Assembly: GCF_001411805.1 (NCBI RefSeq)
Contig: NZ_CP007212.1
Span: 1,240,001-1,304,000 of the forward strand
Origin: Burkholderia plantarii
GTDB lineage: Bacteria > Pseudomonadota > Gammaproteobacteria > Burkholderiales > Burkholderiaceae
Reading direction: 5' to 3'
DNA length: 64,000 bases
Shown: one piece after another, positions 1 through 7,370 of the stretch
How the letters are laid out: each line of letters opens with the position of its first letter
Position numbering within the stretch: the first letter of the stretch is position 1
Program-made: the position numbers and the translations under genes
Notes under the pieces: generated by a model
Databases searched by the model: none
What the model saw: only the letters and a program-made list of their open reading frames with translations
What the model was told of the DNA's origin: nothing

Positions 1-24
1 GGCTTGCCTGCGCGGGGGTAACGC

Positions 25-750
25 ATGATGGGCGGTGAAACCAACAAGGCCTCGCCGTTGATCCGGCTGGGCGACGACCCGAGCCTGGCCGTACTGATCG
101 AGCATCTGCCCGCCGAGATCGATTACCCGTTCGCCTATGCCATGATCGACAAGAATTCGCTGGAGATCGGCTGCTTTCTTTCGAGCTATCCGATCGCCCT
201 GCAGCAGGAATACCGGCGCCGCGCGTTTCATCGCGTCGATCCGGTGGTCCTGCACGCGATCCAGAGCGTCGCGCCGTTTTCGTGGGCCGAGGCGTTCAGG
301 CAGCAGCGGCTGCCCGACCAGTCGGAATTCGAGGTGTTGCGCCGCGAGTTCGAACTGCACGACGGCTACGTGTTCACGGTCCACGATCCGTACCAGTACA
401 TGGGCATGCTCAGCTTCTTCAATCGCGGCGGGCGGCCCGAGTTCCGGGCCGAGATCGAGCGCGTGAAAGGCGCGATCCAGCTCGCGCTGGTGCTGTTTCA
501 CAGCAGGATCAACGCGAAGCCGCCCGACTCGCGGCACCGGGTCGAGTCGCTCACGCTACGCGAGCGCACCGTGCTCAAATGGGCCGCCATGGGCAAGTCG
601 TACAACGAGATCGCCGACATCTGCGGGATTCGCGAGCGGACCGTCAAGTACCACATGGCGAACGTCGTGCAGAAGCTCGACGTGTCGACCGCCAAGCAGG
701 CCGTGATCGTCGCGTCGCGGCTCGGGCTGGCCGCGTTGAGCGAGGGCTGA
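25..750 (+). CDS. LuxR-family quorum-sensing transcriptional regulator (solo)
   Basis: The 241-residue protein has the two-domain LuxR layout: an autoinducer-binding domain (about residues 20-165) and a C-terminal GerE-type helix-turn-helix (about 175-240, LTLRERTVLKWAAMGKSYNE onward). In the ligand domain the family Tyr, Asp (RVDPVV) and second Trp (APFSWAEAF) are visible. The Trp usually found three residues after the conserved YP is Leu here (SYPIALQQEY), so the acyl-homoserine-lactone pocket may be altered. No luxI-type synthase lies nearby in the window, although the region upstream of base 1 is not visible. A GGGGGT stretch precedes the first ATG; a second ATG follows directly. It converges with the AceE-like gene downstream. 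Family assignment is firm; ligand and targets are unknown. Confidence 0.9.
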   Translation: MMGGETNKASPLIRLGDDPSLAVLIEHLPAEIDYPFAYAMIDKNSLEIGCFLSSYPIALQQEYRRRAFHRVDPVVLHAIQSVAPFSWAEAFRQQRLPDQSEFEVLRREFELHDGYVFTVHDPYQYMGMLSFFNRGGRPEFRAEIERVKGAIQLALVLFHSRINAKPPDSRHRVESLTLRERTVLKWAAMGKSYNEIADICGIRERTVKYHMANVVQKLDVSTAKQAVIVASRLGLAALSEG

Positions 751-871
751 CGGGCTTGGCGCTCGCGCGGCACGGCGTGGGCGCGGTGCGCGTCGCGCGC
801 GGGCCGCCACGAGCCGCTGCGGCTCGCGCGGCCCGGCACGGTGGGGGCTGCGAGCGGGCGGGGCGCCGCGT

Positions 872-1981
872 TCACGCGGACGCGCCGCCGGCATGCGCGC
901 GGGGCGGGACGAGTTCGCCAAGCCCGTAGAGGTCGAGCGCCCGGGCCAGATCCGCGCCGTCGAACTGCCCTTGCTGGCTCAGCGCGTTGAGGGCGCGGTA
1001 GGCGATCCAGCGCCGGTCCGGACACCGGTTCGGCGCGAAGGTGTCGGCGCCGAGCACGGCGAACGGCGCGTCGAGGTAGGCGCCCAGCTGGGCGGCGACG
1101 AATTCGGCATAGGCCGTCACGGCGACCACCGGCTGGCGGTTGCGGTTCAGGCAGGCATGCAGGTGCGAGGTGCGGCGCGCGCAGCTGCCGAGGCTGGCGT
1201 TCCAGCGCTGCGCGTCGGCCGCGTCGCGCGCGAGCCGGGTGTAGCTCGGGCAGCTCCACACCTCGCTCTCGACGCCCCAGTCGTCCTTGAGCAGTTGCGC
1301 CGCGGCGCGTACCTCGCGCAGCACGAGCCCGGCGCCGAGCAGCCGGACGTGGGGCTGCGACGCGCGCGGTTCCGACAGGCGATACATGCCGAGGTAGGCC
1401 TGGGTCCGGTCGCAGCGGAACGTCTCGATCGGTTCGCCGTGCAGCGTCAGGTAGCAGAAGCCCGGCTCGCCCTTCATGTAGAGGTCGTGCAGCGCGCCGG
1501 CCACGATCGCCTTGACCTCCTCGCCGCAGGCCGGATCGAACGGCATGCACTGGCGGTTCGAGGCGAGCCAGAGCGGCAGCCACGGATGCGCGCCCTTGGC
1601 CCAGCGGGACGGCGACGATTCGATGTCGTTCAGGATGATGCCGCGCTCGGCCGTCTGCGCGGTCAGCATCGAGAGATGGCGCGAGGTGGGCGACTGCGTG
1701 AGATAGAACAGCGGGCGCTCGTCGTTGCGCGCACGTTCGCTGATCCACAGCGGCCACGCGCCGATCGCCGCGTTGCGCTGCTGCTGGTCCGCGCGGTCGT
1801 CGACGAACCAGAACTGCCCGTCGACCACGGCGTCCTGATGCAGGTTGCGGATCAGTTCCGACGCGATGAGCAGCGGAGAATCGTGGCCGCCTTCGTCGCC
1901 GCGGGTGTCCTCGACGCAGCGGATGCAGGCCTGCGCGGCATGCTCCGTGTGTCGGGTGCGTTTGAGAAGCATCGTGTCCAT
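872..1981 (-). CDS. stand-alone protein resembling the C-terminal half of pyruvate dehydrogenase E1 (AceE)
   Basis: The roughly 369-residue product aligns by eye with the last ~270 residues of homodimeric pyruvate dehydrogenase E1. Shared landmarks include an FDPACGEEVKAIV segment (AceE YDPAYAYEVAVI), VRLLGAGLVLREVRAAAQLL (AceE VQLLGSGSILRHVREAAEIL), WGVESEVWSCPSYTRLARD, a QRWN block and the AVLGADTF end motif (AceE RVLGTDGF). The N-terminal ThDP-binding half of AceE (about 600 residues) is absent. The AceE His-containing loop (GLQHEDGHSH) is replaced by an unrelated sequence, so decarboxylase activity is unlikely. The frame is open throughout, suggesting a maintained gene rather than fresh debris. 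I chose the ATG at 1981, preceded by GAGGCTCC, over an upstream ATG at 2059. Its convergent neighbour is a LuxR regulator. The role is unknown; a regulatory or cofactor-binding paralogue is possible. Confidence 0.72.
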   Translation of the reverse strand: MDTMLLKRTRHTEHAAQACIRCVEDTRGDEGGHDSPLLIASELIRNLHQDAVVDGQFWFVDDRADQQQRNAAIGAWPLWISERARNDERPLFYLTQSPTSRHLSMLTAQTAERGIILNDIESSPSRWAKGAHPWLPLWLASNRQCMPFDPACGEEVKAIVAGALHDLYMKGEPGFCYLTLHGEPIETFRCDRTQAYLGMYRLSEPRASQPHVRLLGAGLVLREVRAAAQLLKDDWGVESEVWSCPSYTRLARDAADAQRWNASLGSCARRTSHLHACLNRNRQPVVAVTAYAEFVAAQLGAYLDAPFAVLGADTFAPNRCPDRRWIAYRALNALSQQGQFDGADLARALDLYGLGELVPPRAHAGGASA

Positions 1982-2235
1982 TCTGGAGCCTCGGATGGCG
2001 TGGCTGCGTGAGTCGTGCGCGGCGCCGATGCGATCGGATCGGCGCCGCGTGTCGGGCAAGGCTGGTCTCGTCGCGCCAACGTGTACGGACCTGGCGTGGC
2101 CGCGTCGAAGGGCGTGCCCGCGTGGATTCGCGGGCTATGGTCAGGGCGCGCCGGCCGGGCCGGGCGCGATGCATGGCGCGACGGCGGCACGGGATTCGCC
2201 ATGCCGCCGCCGGCGTGGCGGCACGGGCGCCGCCG

Positions 2236-2862
2236 TCACCCGGCCTTGACGGCGGCCAGCCCGTCGCGCACGGCGCCGCGTTTTTCGATCGAATCGAGCC
2301 ACCGCTGCACGTTGGAATAGGGCGTGGGGTCGATGCCGAGTTCGTCGTAGGTGCGCAGCCACGGGAACGCGGCGATGTCGGCGATCGTGTACTGATCGCC
2401 GGCAAGGTAGGGCCAGGCGCCGAGCTGCCGGTCCACCACGCCGTACAGTCGGTGCGTTTCGTTGTGGTAGCGATGGATGGCCTCGGTGTTGCCGGTCTTC
2501 GAGCCGTGCGTGAACCACCACAGCTGGCCGAGCATCGGGCCGATCGCGCCCATCTGGAACTGCAGCCACTGGTTGATGACGGCCTGCTCGCGATAGTCCT
2601 TCGGCCACAGCAGGCCGTGCTTCGAGGCGAGATAGGTCAGGATCGCGCCGGATTCGGCGAGCGTGATGCCGGCCTCGTGATCGACGATCACGGGGATTTT
2701 CCCGTTGGGATTGAGCTTGAGGAAGGCCGGCTCGCGCTGCTGGCCTTTCGACAGATTCAGGTTCACCTGTTCGTAACTCAGCCTGGCTTCGCGAAGGAAG
2801 ATGCTGATCTTCTGCCCGTTCGGCGTATCCGCCGTATAGAACGTGAGGCTGTTGGAGGTCAT
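2236..2862 (-). CDS. glutathione S-transferase family protein
   Basis: The 208-residue protein is of standard GST length. It has an N-terminal thioredoxin-like domain (residues 1-80, with TPNGQKI near the glutathione site, NPNGKIPVI with the cis-Pro, and the ESGAI glutathione gamma-glutamyl contact). An all-helical C-terminal domain contains the YTIADIAAFPW N-capping/hydrophobic staple motif. It most resembles Nu/YfcG-like bacterial GSTs, expected to be cytoplasmic with disulfide-reductase or conjugating activity. The ATG at 2862 is chosen because the thioredoxin fold begins immediately after it; upstream codons in frame are not GST-like. No strong Shine-Dalgarno is visible. A perfect palindrome 29 bases upstream suggests control by a dedicated repressor or activator that is not encoded beside it. 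Confidence 0.88.
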   Translation of the reverse strand: MTSNSLTFYTADTPNGQKISIFLREARLSYEQVNLNLSKGQQREPAFLKLNPNGKIPVIVDHEAGITLAESGAILTYLASKHGLLWPKDYREQAVINQWLQFQMGAIGPMLGQLWWFTHGSKTGNTEAIHRYHNETHRLYGVVDRQLGAWPYLAGDQYTIADIAAFPWLRTYDELGIDPTPYSNVQRWLDSIEKRGAVRDGLAAVKAG

Positions 2863-3274
2863 GTTGGCACGTGCCCGCGGGTTGATCTGAGTTCTCGGTA
2901 CGATTGCAAATGCAATCGTACCGAGAACGTCACCGGCGCGCAAGCACGCGATCGGTGCATGGCGTGCAACCGGGCACCGCGCGGGCGGGCCGGTCCCGGC
3001 GCCCGGCCGCGCGCGCGTTGCGCGCCAAACCATCGGTTTCGCGGCATCGCCGCCGGCGCTCGCGGTTTTTCGCGCGCCGATTTGCATCGGATTGTCCGCG
3101 CCGGCCGCGCGCGGCCTCGCTAAGCTGGCGTCATCCCGTCGTCGTCGAGGTGGCGTGCTTGGCAGCGCCGCGAGTGCCGCCGCGCTGGCGGGAAACATCA
3201 ACGATCCGCTACAACGAGACCACCATGAATTACTTTGGCATGCTTAGGAAAGAAGCCGGCTTCGGAGGGACGCG
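2863..3274. other. divergent intergenic region, GST / lysis cassette
   Basis: This 412-base spacer separates the leftward GST gene from the rightward endolysin gene. It holds the 38-bp palindrome at 2891-2928. I see no further gene. Short frames in it (for example 2904-3278) have random-looking Arg/Ala-rich translations. The endolysin has a good Shine-Dalgarno (GGAGGGACGCG) immediately before its ATG. Confidence 0.6.
2891..2928. promoter_or_regulatory. perfect 38-bp palindrome, putative operator of the GST gene
   Basis: Two 18-base arms (2891-2908 and 2911-2928) are exact reverse complements separated by only AA. The outer half is GTTCTCGGTACGATTGCA. The element sits 29-66 bases upstream of the GST start, in an otherwise GC-rich spacer, and is noticeably more AT-rich than its surroundings. 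There is no trailing T-run, and both flanking genes are transcribed away from it. An operator for a dimeric regulator therefore fits better than a terminator. The cognate regulator is not identifiable here. Confidence 0.65.
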
Positions 3275-3826
3275 ATGAGCACGATTCCCGACGACTACAT
3301 CGACAGCGTGATCGCGCGCGAAGGCGGCTACGTCAACAATCCCGACGACCGCGGCGGCGAGACGAACTTCGGCATCACCGAGGCGACGGCGCGCGCGTTC
3401 GGCTACCGGGGCGCGATGCAGGACCTGCCGCGCGATCTGGCCGTGCAGATCTATCGGCAGAACTACTGGACGGCGCCGCGCTTCGACCAGATCGCCGCGC
3501 TCGACCAGGCGCTGGCCGCCAGGCTGCTCGACATCGGCGTCAACATGGGGCCGGCCACCGGCGTGAAGTTCATGCAGCGCGCGCTGAACGTGCTGAACGT
3601 GCCGAACCAGGTGGCGGTGACGGTGGACGGCCAGGTCGGGCCGTCCACGCTGGCGCTGCTGCGCGCGTTCTACGCGCAGCGCGGCGGCGCGGGCCAGCCG
3701 GTGCTGAAGGGCATGATCGCCGCGCAGCAGTCGGTGCGCTACATCGAGCTGGCGGAGCAGAACGCCAGCCAGAAAGTCTTCGAATACGGCTGGCAACTCA
3801 ATCGGGCATTGGGAGGGACGGCATGA
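3275..3826 (+). CDS. GH108-family endolysin (phage-type N-acetylmuramidase)
   Basis: The 183-residue protein begins with the GH108 (formerly DUF847) signature: a catalytic-type Glu16 in AREGGYVNNPDDRGGETNFG, followed by the PG_binding_3-like C-terminal half (MQRALNVLNV..VDGQVGPSTLALL). The family cleaves peptidoglycan glycan strands in phage lysis and in holin-dependent protein release. There is no signal peptide, so export would need the holin encoded next. A Shine-Dalgarno GGAGG lies 8-12 bases before the ATG at 3275. The stop overlaps the holin start (ATGA), indicating translational coupling. No other phage gene is nearby, so this is a solitary or domesticated lysis cassette. Confidence 0.88.
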   Translation: MSTIPDDYIDSVIAREGGYVNNPDDRGGETNFGITEATARAFGYRGAMQDLPRDLAVQIYRQNYWTAPRFDQIAALDQALAARLLDIGVNMGPATGVKFMQRALNVLNVPNQVAVTVDGQVGPSTLALLRAFYAQRGGAGQPVLKGMIAAQQSVRYIELAEQNASQKVFEYGWQLNRALGGTA

Positions 3827-4455
3827 GCACCTGGGGCGATGTGGCAGCGGAAGTCTCGAAGGTCGCGCCGATCCTCGGCAACGCGGTGCCCGGCGTGGGC
3901 ACGCTGGTCGGCTCCGGGGTCGGGCTCGCCGCGTCGGTGATCGCCAAGGCGCTCGGCACCGATCCGTCGCCCGACAGCGTGATGGGCGCGCTCGCGAACG
4001 ATCCCGAGGCGGCCGGCAAGCTGAAGCAGGCCGAGATGGATCACGAACGCGATCTCGCGCAGATCGCCGCGCAGCGCGAGCAGACCGAGCTGTCGGCGCG
4101 CACGGCGCTGTATGCCGCCGAGGCCGCCGATCGCGACAGCGCGCGCAAGCTGGCGGCCACGCAGCCGCGCGACTGGGTGCGCCCGACCATCACGTTCGGG
4201 CTGCTGTTCGGCGCGATCGCGATCCTCGTGTTCGTGTTCCACGGCAACGCCACGCTCCTGAAGGACGCCACCACGAGCCTGACGGTGGGCACGGTGATCG
4301 GCTACTGGTTCAACGAACTGAAGCAGACGCTGTCGTTCTGGTTCGGCACGACCAGCGACGCGACGATGACGAACGCGAAGGTGGCGGACTTCGCGGTGTC
4401 GCCGGGGGCGGTGATGGCGCCCGGCAGCCACGCGCCGGGCACGACGGGCAAGTAG
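3823..4455 (+). CDS. holin of the 3TM (phage-like) type
   Basis: The 210-residue protein starts in the ATGA overlap with the endolysin. It has a weakly hydrophobic Gly/Val-rich N-terminal segment (about residues 12-45: VPGVGTLVGSGVGLAASVIA), a charged coiled-coil-like middle (about 60-112, rich in E, Q, R and A) and two strong membrane segments (about 120-138, FGLLFGAIAILVFVF, and 150-165, TVGTVIGYWF). This is the arrangement of phage holins of the 3TM family that permeabilise the inner membrane to release endolysin. The shape and coupling to GH108 make the call. No spanin-like lipoprotein gene is apparent downstream. Confidence 0.8.
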   Translation: MSTWGDVAAEVSKVAPILGNAVPGVGTLVGSGVGLAASVIAKALGTDPSPDSVMGALANDPEAAGKLKQAEMDHERDLAQIAAQREQTELSARTALYAAEAADRDSARKLAATQPRDWVRPTITFGLLFGAIAILVFVFHGNATLLKDATTSLTVGTVIGYWFNELKQTLSFWFGTTSDATMTNAKVADFAVSPGAVMAPGSHAPGTTGK

Positions 4456-4641
4456 GGCAGGCGGGGCGCAGGCGCGCGAGGGGCGCGAGCAGCGTGGGGA
4501 GAGGCCGCGGGAGAAGCGGCGACGGAAGCGGCAGGGGGCGCGGAGCGGGCGGCAGGCGCCGTTGCCCGGTGGCGGCGGCTTGGGCGACGCGCGGCGCGCG
4601 ACGGGTGGCGGGCCCGGTTGGCCTGCCGCCCGCGGCGCGAG

Positions 4642-5031
4642 TCAGTGGCAGCGGGTATCGGTGTACGAGTCGGTGTGCGAGTCGGTGTGCGAGTCGGTGT
4701 GCGAGTCGGTGTGCGAGGCGCCGGCCGCGTCGGCGTGATCGCGCGCGGCGCGCGGCTTGAACGTGAGCGGGCTTTCCTCGGGCGGCGGCCCGTCCGGGGT
4801 GCCGCAGCCGCCGCAGGTCGAGCAGCCCGAGTCGCAGCCGCCGGCGGCGGCCTGCGCGAGGCGCCGCCCGAGCCAGCGCAGCACCGGGTTGCGCCGGCCG
4901 CCGAGGCGCGCGGCCAGCGCCGTCTGGCGGCGCGAAGCCCATGCCGGCGCGAGTTTGCGCACCATCACGATGCAACTCGCGACGACCACCACGCCGATCA
5001 CCGCGTACTGCCATCCGAGTCCGCTGCTCAC
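4642..5031 (-). CDS. FeoB-associated Cys-rich membrane protein with His/Asp repeat tail
   Basis: This 129-residue product has one N-terminal membrane helix (about residues 7-24, YAVIGVVVVASCIVMV), a basic cytoplasmic stretch, a Cys cluster CDSGCSTCGGCG (about residues 70-81), and a tail made of HTDS repeats ending in H. Small Cys-rich membrane proteins commonly sit downstream of feoB, and a metal-binding or FeoC-like accessory role in ferrous iron uptake is inferred. The start is GTG at 5031, chosen because it overlaps the feoB stop (GTGA) and places a membrane helix at the N terminus. The tail is encoded by a 12-bp tandem repeat and probably varies in length between strains. Confidence 0.72.
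   Translation of the reverse strand: MSSGLGWQYAVIGVVVVASCIVMVRKLAPAWASRRQTALAARLGGRRNPVLRWLGRRLAQAAAGGCDSGCSTCGGCGTPDGPPPEESPLTFKPRAARDHADAAGASHTDSHTDSHTDSHTDSYTDTRCH
4661..4717. repeat. 12-bp tandem repeat encoding (HTDS)n
   Basis: About 4.75 copies of the 12-mer GTGTGCGAGTCG (plus strand) lie in tandem; the first copy carries one substitution (GTGTAC). Read on the minus strand in frame they encode His-Thr-Asp-Ser repeats in the FeoB-associated protein. Because the unit is a multiple of three, copy-number change would lengthen or shorten the tail without breaking the frame. Confidence 0.9.
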
Positions 5032-6893
5032 AGGAATGCCCTCGCGATCTGATAGGTGACGAGCGACGCCGCGTAGGCCATCGCGAACATGTAGCAAAAC
5101 GAGATCGCGACGTTCTTCCACGAGCGCGTCTCGCGCCGGATCACCGCCAGCGTCGACATGCATTGCGGCGCGAACGCGAACCAGACCAGCAGCGACAGCG
5201 CGCTGGCCAGCGAGAAGTTCGCGGTTAGCGCGTGGCCGAGGCCGGCGATGTCGCCCTCGCCGCCGCTCACCGCGTAGACGGTGGCGAGCGCGGCCACGGC
5301 GGTCTCGCGGGCCGCGAAGGCCGGGATCAGCGACAGGCTGATCTGCCAGTTGAAGCCGAGCGGGGCGAAGAGGGTCTCGAGGCTGCGGCCGATGTAGCCG
5401 GCGAACGTGTAGTCGATGGCCGGGCCGGTCGCGCCGTCGGGCGGCGACGGGAACGTCGAGATGAACCACATCAGCACCGTCAGCGCGAGGATCACGCCGG
5501 TCAGCCGCTTGAGGAAGATCGAGCCGCGTTCCCAGAGGCCGATGCCGATGTCGCGCGCGCGCGGCACGCGGTAGGACGGCAGCTCCATCAGCAGTGCGTG
5601 TTCCTCGCGATCGCCGCGGATCTTCTTCATGATGAAGCCCACCAGCATCGCGCCGCCGATGCCGCCCGCGTAGAGCAGGAACAGCACCAGGCCCTGCAGG
5701 TTGAACAGGTAGGCCACGCGATGCGCCGGGATGAACGCGCCGATCAGCAGCGCGTACACGGGCAGCCGCGCCGAGCAGGTCATCAGCGGGGCGACCAGGA
5801 TCGTGGCGAGCCGGTCGCGCGGGTCGGTGATGCTGCGCGTGCCGAGGATGCCGGGAATCGCGCAGGCGAAGCTCGACAGCAGCGGGATGAACGAGCGGCC
5901 CGTCAGGCCCACCGACAGCATCATCCGGTCGAGCAGGAACGCCGCGCGCGGCAGGTAGCCCGATTCTTCGAGCACCAGGATGAACAGGAACAGCACGAGG
6001 ATTTCCGGCAGGAAGCCGAGCACCGTGCCGAGGCCGGTCAGTATCCCGTCGGTCAGCAGGCTGCGCAGCGGCCCGTCCGGCAGCCACGCGCCGACGATCG
6101 TGCCGAGCCAGCCGAAGCCGTCGCCGATCGCGTCGGTGAGCGGCTTGCCGATCGAGTAGACGGCCTGGAACGTGATGAACATCACGATCGCGAGGATCAG
6201 CAGGCCTAGCACGGGATGCAGCGTCCAGCGGTCGAGCCGGTCGTCGCGCTCGTCGGTGGCGCGCGGCATCGTCACGGCCGCGGCCAGCAGCGCGCGCACC
6301 TGGGCATGGATGTCGGCCGGCGGCTCGCCGGCGGCGGCCGCGATCGCGGCGGGCGCGCCGGCGCGTGCGCCGTCACGGGTTTCGTGAGCGTCGATCGCGG
6401 CGACCAGCGCATCGGCGCCGCGCCGCTTGATCGCCACCGTCTCGACGATCGGCAGGCCGAGTTCGCGTTCGAGCATGGCGACGTCGATCGCGATGCCGCG
6501 CCGCGCGGCCTCGTCCATCATGTTCAGCGCGACCAGCACCGGCGGCCCGAGCCGCCGGATCTCCAGCAGGAAGCGCAGGTGCAGGCGCAGGTTGGTGGCG
6601 TCGATCACGCAGACGATCAGGTCGGGCACGGCCTCGCCGGCCTGGCGCCCGAGCAGCAGGTCGCGCGTGACGCGCTCGTCGAGGCTCGCCGATTCGAGGC
6701 TGTAGGCGCCGGGCAGGTCGAGCAGGTGGATGGTGCGGCCCGAGCGCGTGAGGAACTGCCCGGCCTTGCGCTCGACGGTCACGCCCGCGTAGTTCGCGAC
6801 CTTCTGGCGGGCGCCGGTGAGCTGGTTGAAGAGGGCGGTCTTGCCGCAATTGGGGCTGCCGACGAGGGCGACGCGCAGCGGGAGCGTGCTCAT
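5028..6893 (-). CDS. feoB: ferrous iron transport protein B, GTPase/permease
   Basis: The 621-residue FeoB imports Fe(II) across the inner membrane. The N-terminal G domain shows the P-loop GSPNCGKT (residues 12-19), the DLPGAYSL G3 region and NMMD (G4). A helical spacer follows. The membrane part contains the Gate segments, including the conserved FACAIPGILGTRSI stretch and a SARLPVY motif, and C-terminal helices. Length is somewhat short compared with E. coli FeoB (773) but usual for beta-proteobacteria. The ATG at 6893 overlaps the feoA stop, and the GTG of the Cys-rich protein overlaps its own stop, so the three genes form a tight operon. A Fur-like box precedes feoA. Confidence 0.95.
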   Translation of the reverse strand: MSTLPLRVALVGSPNCGKTALFNQLTGARQKVANYAGVTVERKAGQFLTRSGRTIHLLDLPGAYSLESASLDERVTRDLLLGRQAGEAVPDLIVCVIDATNLRLHLRFLLEIRRLGPPVLVALNMMDEAARRGIAIDVAMLERELGLPIVETVAIKRRGADALVAAIDAHETRDGARAGAPAAIAAAAGEPPADIHAQVRALLAAAVTMPRATDERDDRLDRWTLHPVLGLLILAIVMFITFQAVYSIGKPLTDAIGDGFGWLGTIVGAWLPDGPLRSLLTDGILTGLGTVLGFLPEILVLFLFILVLEESGYLPRAAFLLDRMMLSVGLTGRSFIPLLSSFACAIPGILGTRSITDPRDRLATILVAPLMTCSARLPVYALLIGAFIPAHRVAYLFNLQGLVLFLLYAGGIGGAMLVGFIMKKIRGDREEHALLMELPSYRVPRARDIGIGLWERGSIFLKRLTGVILALTVLMWFISTFPSPPDGATGPAIDYTFAGYIGRSLETLFAPLGFNWQISLSLIPAFAARETAVAALATVYAVSGGEGDIAGLGHALTANFSLASALSLLVWFAFAPQCMSTLAVIRRETRSWKNVAISFCYMFAMAYAASLVTYQIARAFL

Positions 6894-7135
6894 TGCGATT
6901 GGGCCTCCGTGACCGTGACGCGCGCCGCTTCGGTGCGGCGCAGCGCGAACCGCGTGGAGCCGATCTGGATCAGCACCGGATCGGCCCGCCAGGGGCCGTG
7001 CGCGACGACCCGGACCATTTCGCCGGCAACGAAGCCCAGATCGCGCAGGCGTTGGGCAATCGGATCGGGCTGGGAGACATTCGCGACATCGACGACGACC
7101 GCGGGCACGTTCTTGGCCAAATGGGAGAGGAGCAT
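6890..7135 (-). CDS. feoA: ferrous iron transport protein A (SH3-like)
   Basis: The 81-residue FeoA is the small cytoplasmic partner of FeoB. It shows the family core: PIAQRLRDLGFVAGEMVRVV and the later GSTRFALRRTEAARVTV strand region. It is the first gene of the feo operon and its TGA overlaps the feoB ATG. I chose the ATG at 7135, which gives the usual 75-85 residue length; an in-frame upstream extension to 7210 would run through the Fur-like box. Confidence 0.93.
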   Translation of the reverse strand: MLLSHLAKNVPAVVVDVANVSQPDPIAQRLRDLGFVAGEMVRVVAHGPWRADPVLIQIGSTRFALRRTEAARVTVTEAQSQ

Positions 7136-7152
7136 TGCAGGGAAAATGTATG

Positions 7153-7172
7153 AATAGCAATCGTTCTCATTA
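7153..7172 (-). promoter_or_regulatory. Fur-like box / promoter of feoAB
   Basis: The sequence AATAGCAATCGTTCTCATTA, 18-37 bases upstream of feoA, matches the NAT-repeat pattern of Fur sites (compare GCAATCATTCTCATT-type boxes). On the minus strand it also contains TATAAT (in CCTATAATGAGAACG), a possible -10, which would place Fur on the core promoter. Iron repression of feoAB is the expected consequence. The match is by eye. Confidence 0.65.
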
Positions 7173-7370
7173 TAGGGGGGCGACGTGCCGCGCTGCAGCG
7201 AGTGAATCAAGTGGCGCCTATATGCGCCAATCTGTCGCGGCTTGGTTGAGATCGATCAGAGGGGGCGCGCGGCCCGCGAACGGCGTGCCGCCGGCCGGTG
7301 GCGCGCGCGGCGCGGCCGCGACGGCGCGCGCCCAAGCAGCCGATGCAGCCGATGCCGGTGGCGCCGACGC

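Noticed and set aside
810..826. GC hairpin CGAGCCG/CGGCTCG between the convergent LuxR and AceE-like genes
   Set aside because: No T-run follows on either strand, so a terminator cannot be claimed.
498..2405. 635-residue frame overlapping the LuxR and AceE-like genes
   Set aside because: It crosses two better-supported genes in another phase and shows only Arg/Pro-rich sequence.
3235..3822. N-terminal extension of the holin frame back to 3235
   Set aside because: It overlaps the endolysin gene in another phase and lacks homology; the ATGA overlap at 3823 is the natural start.
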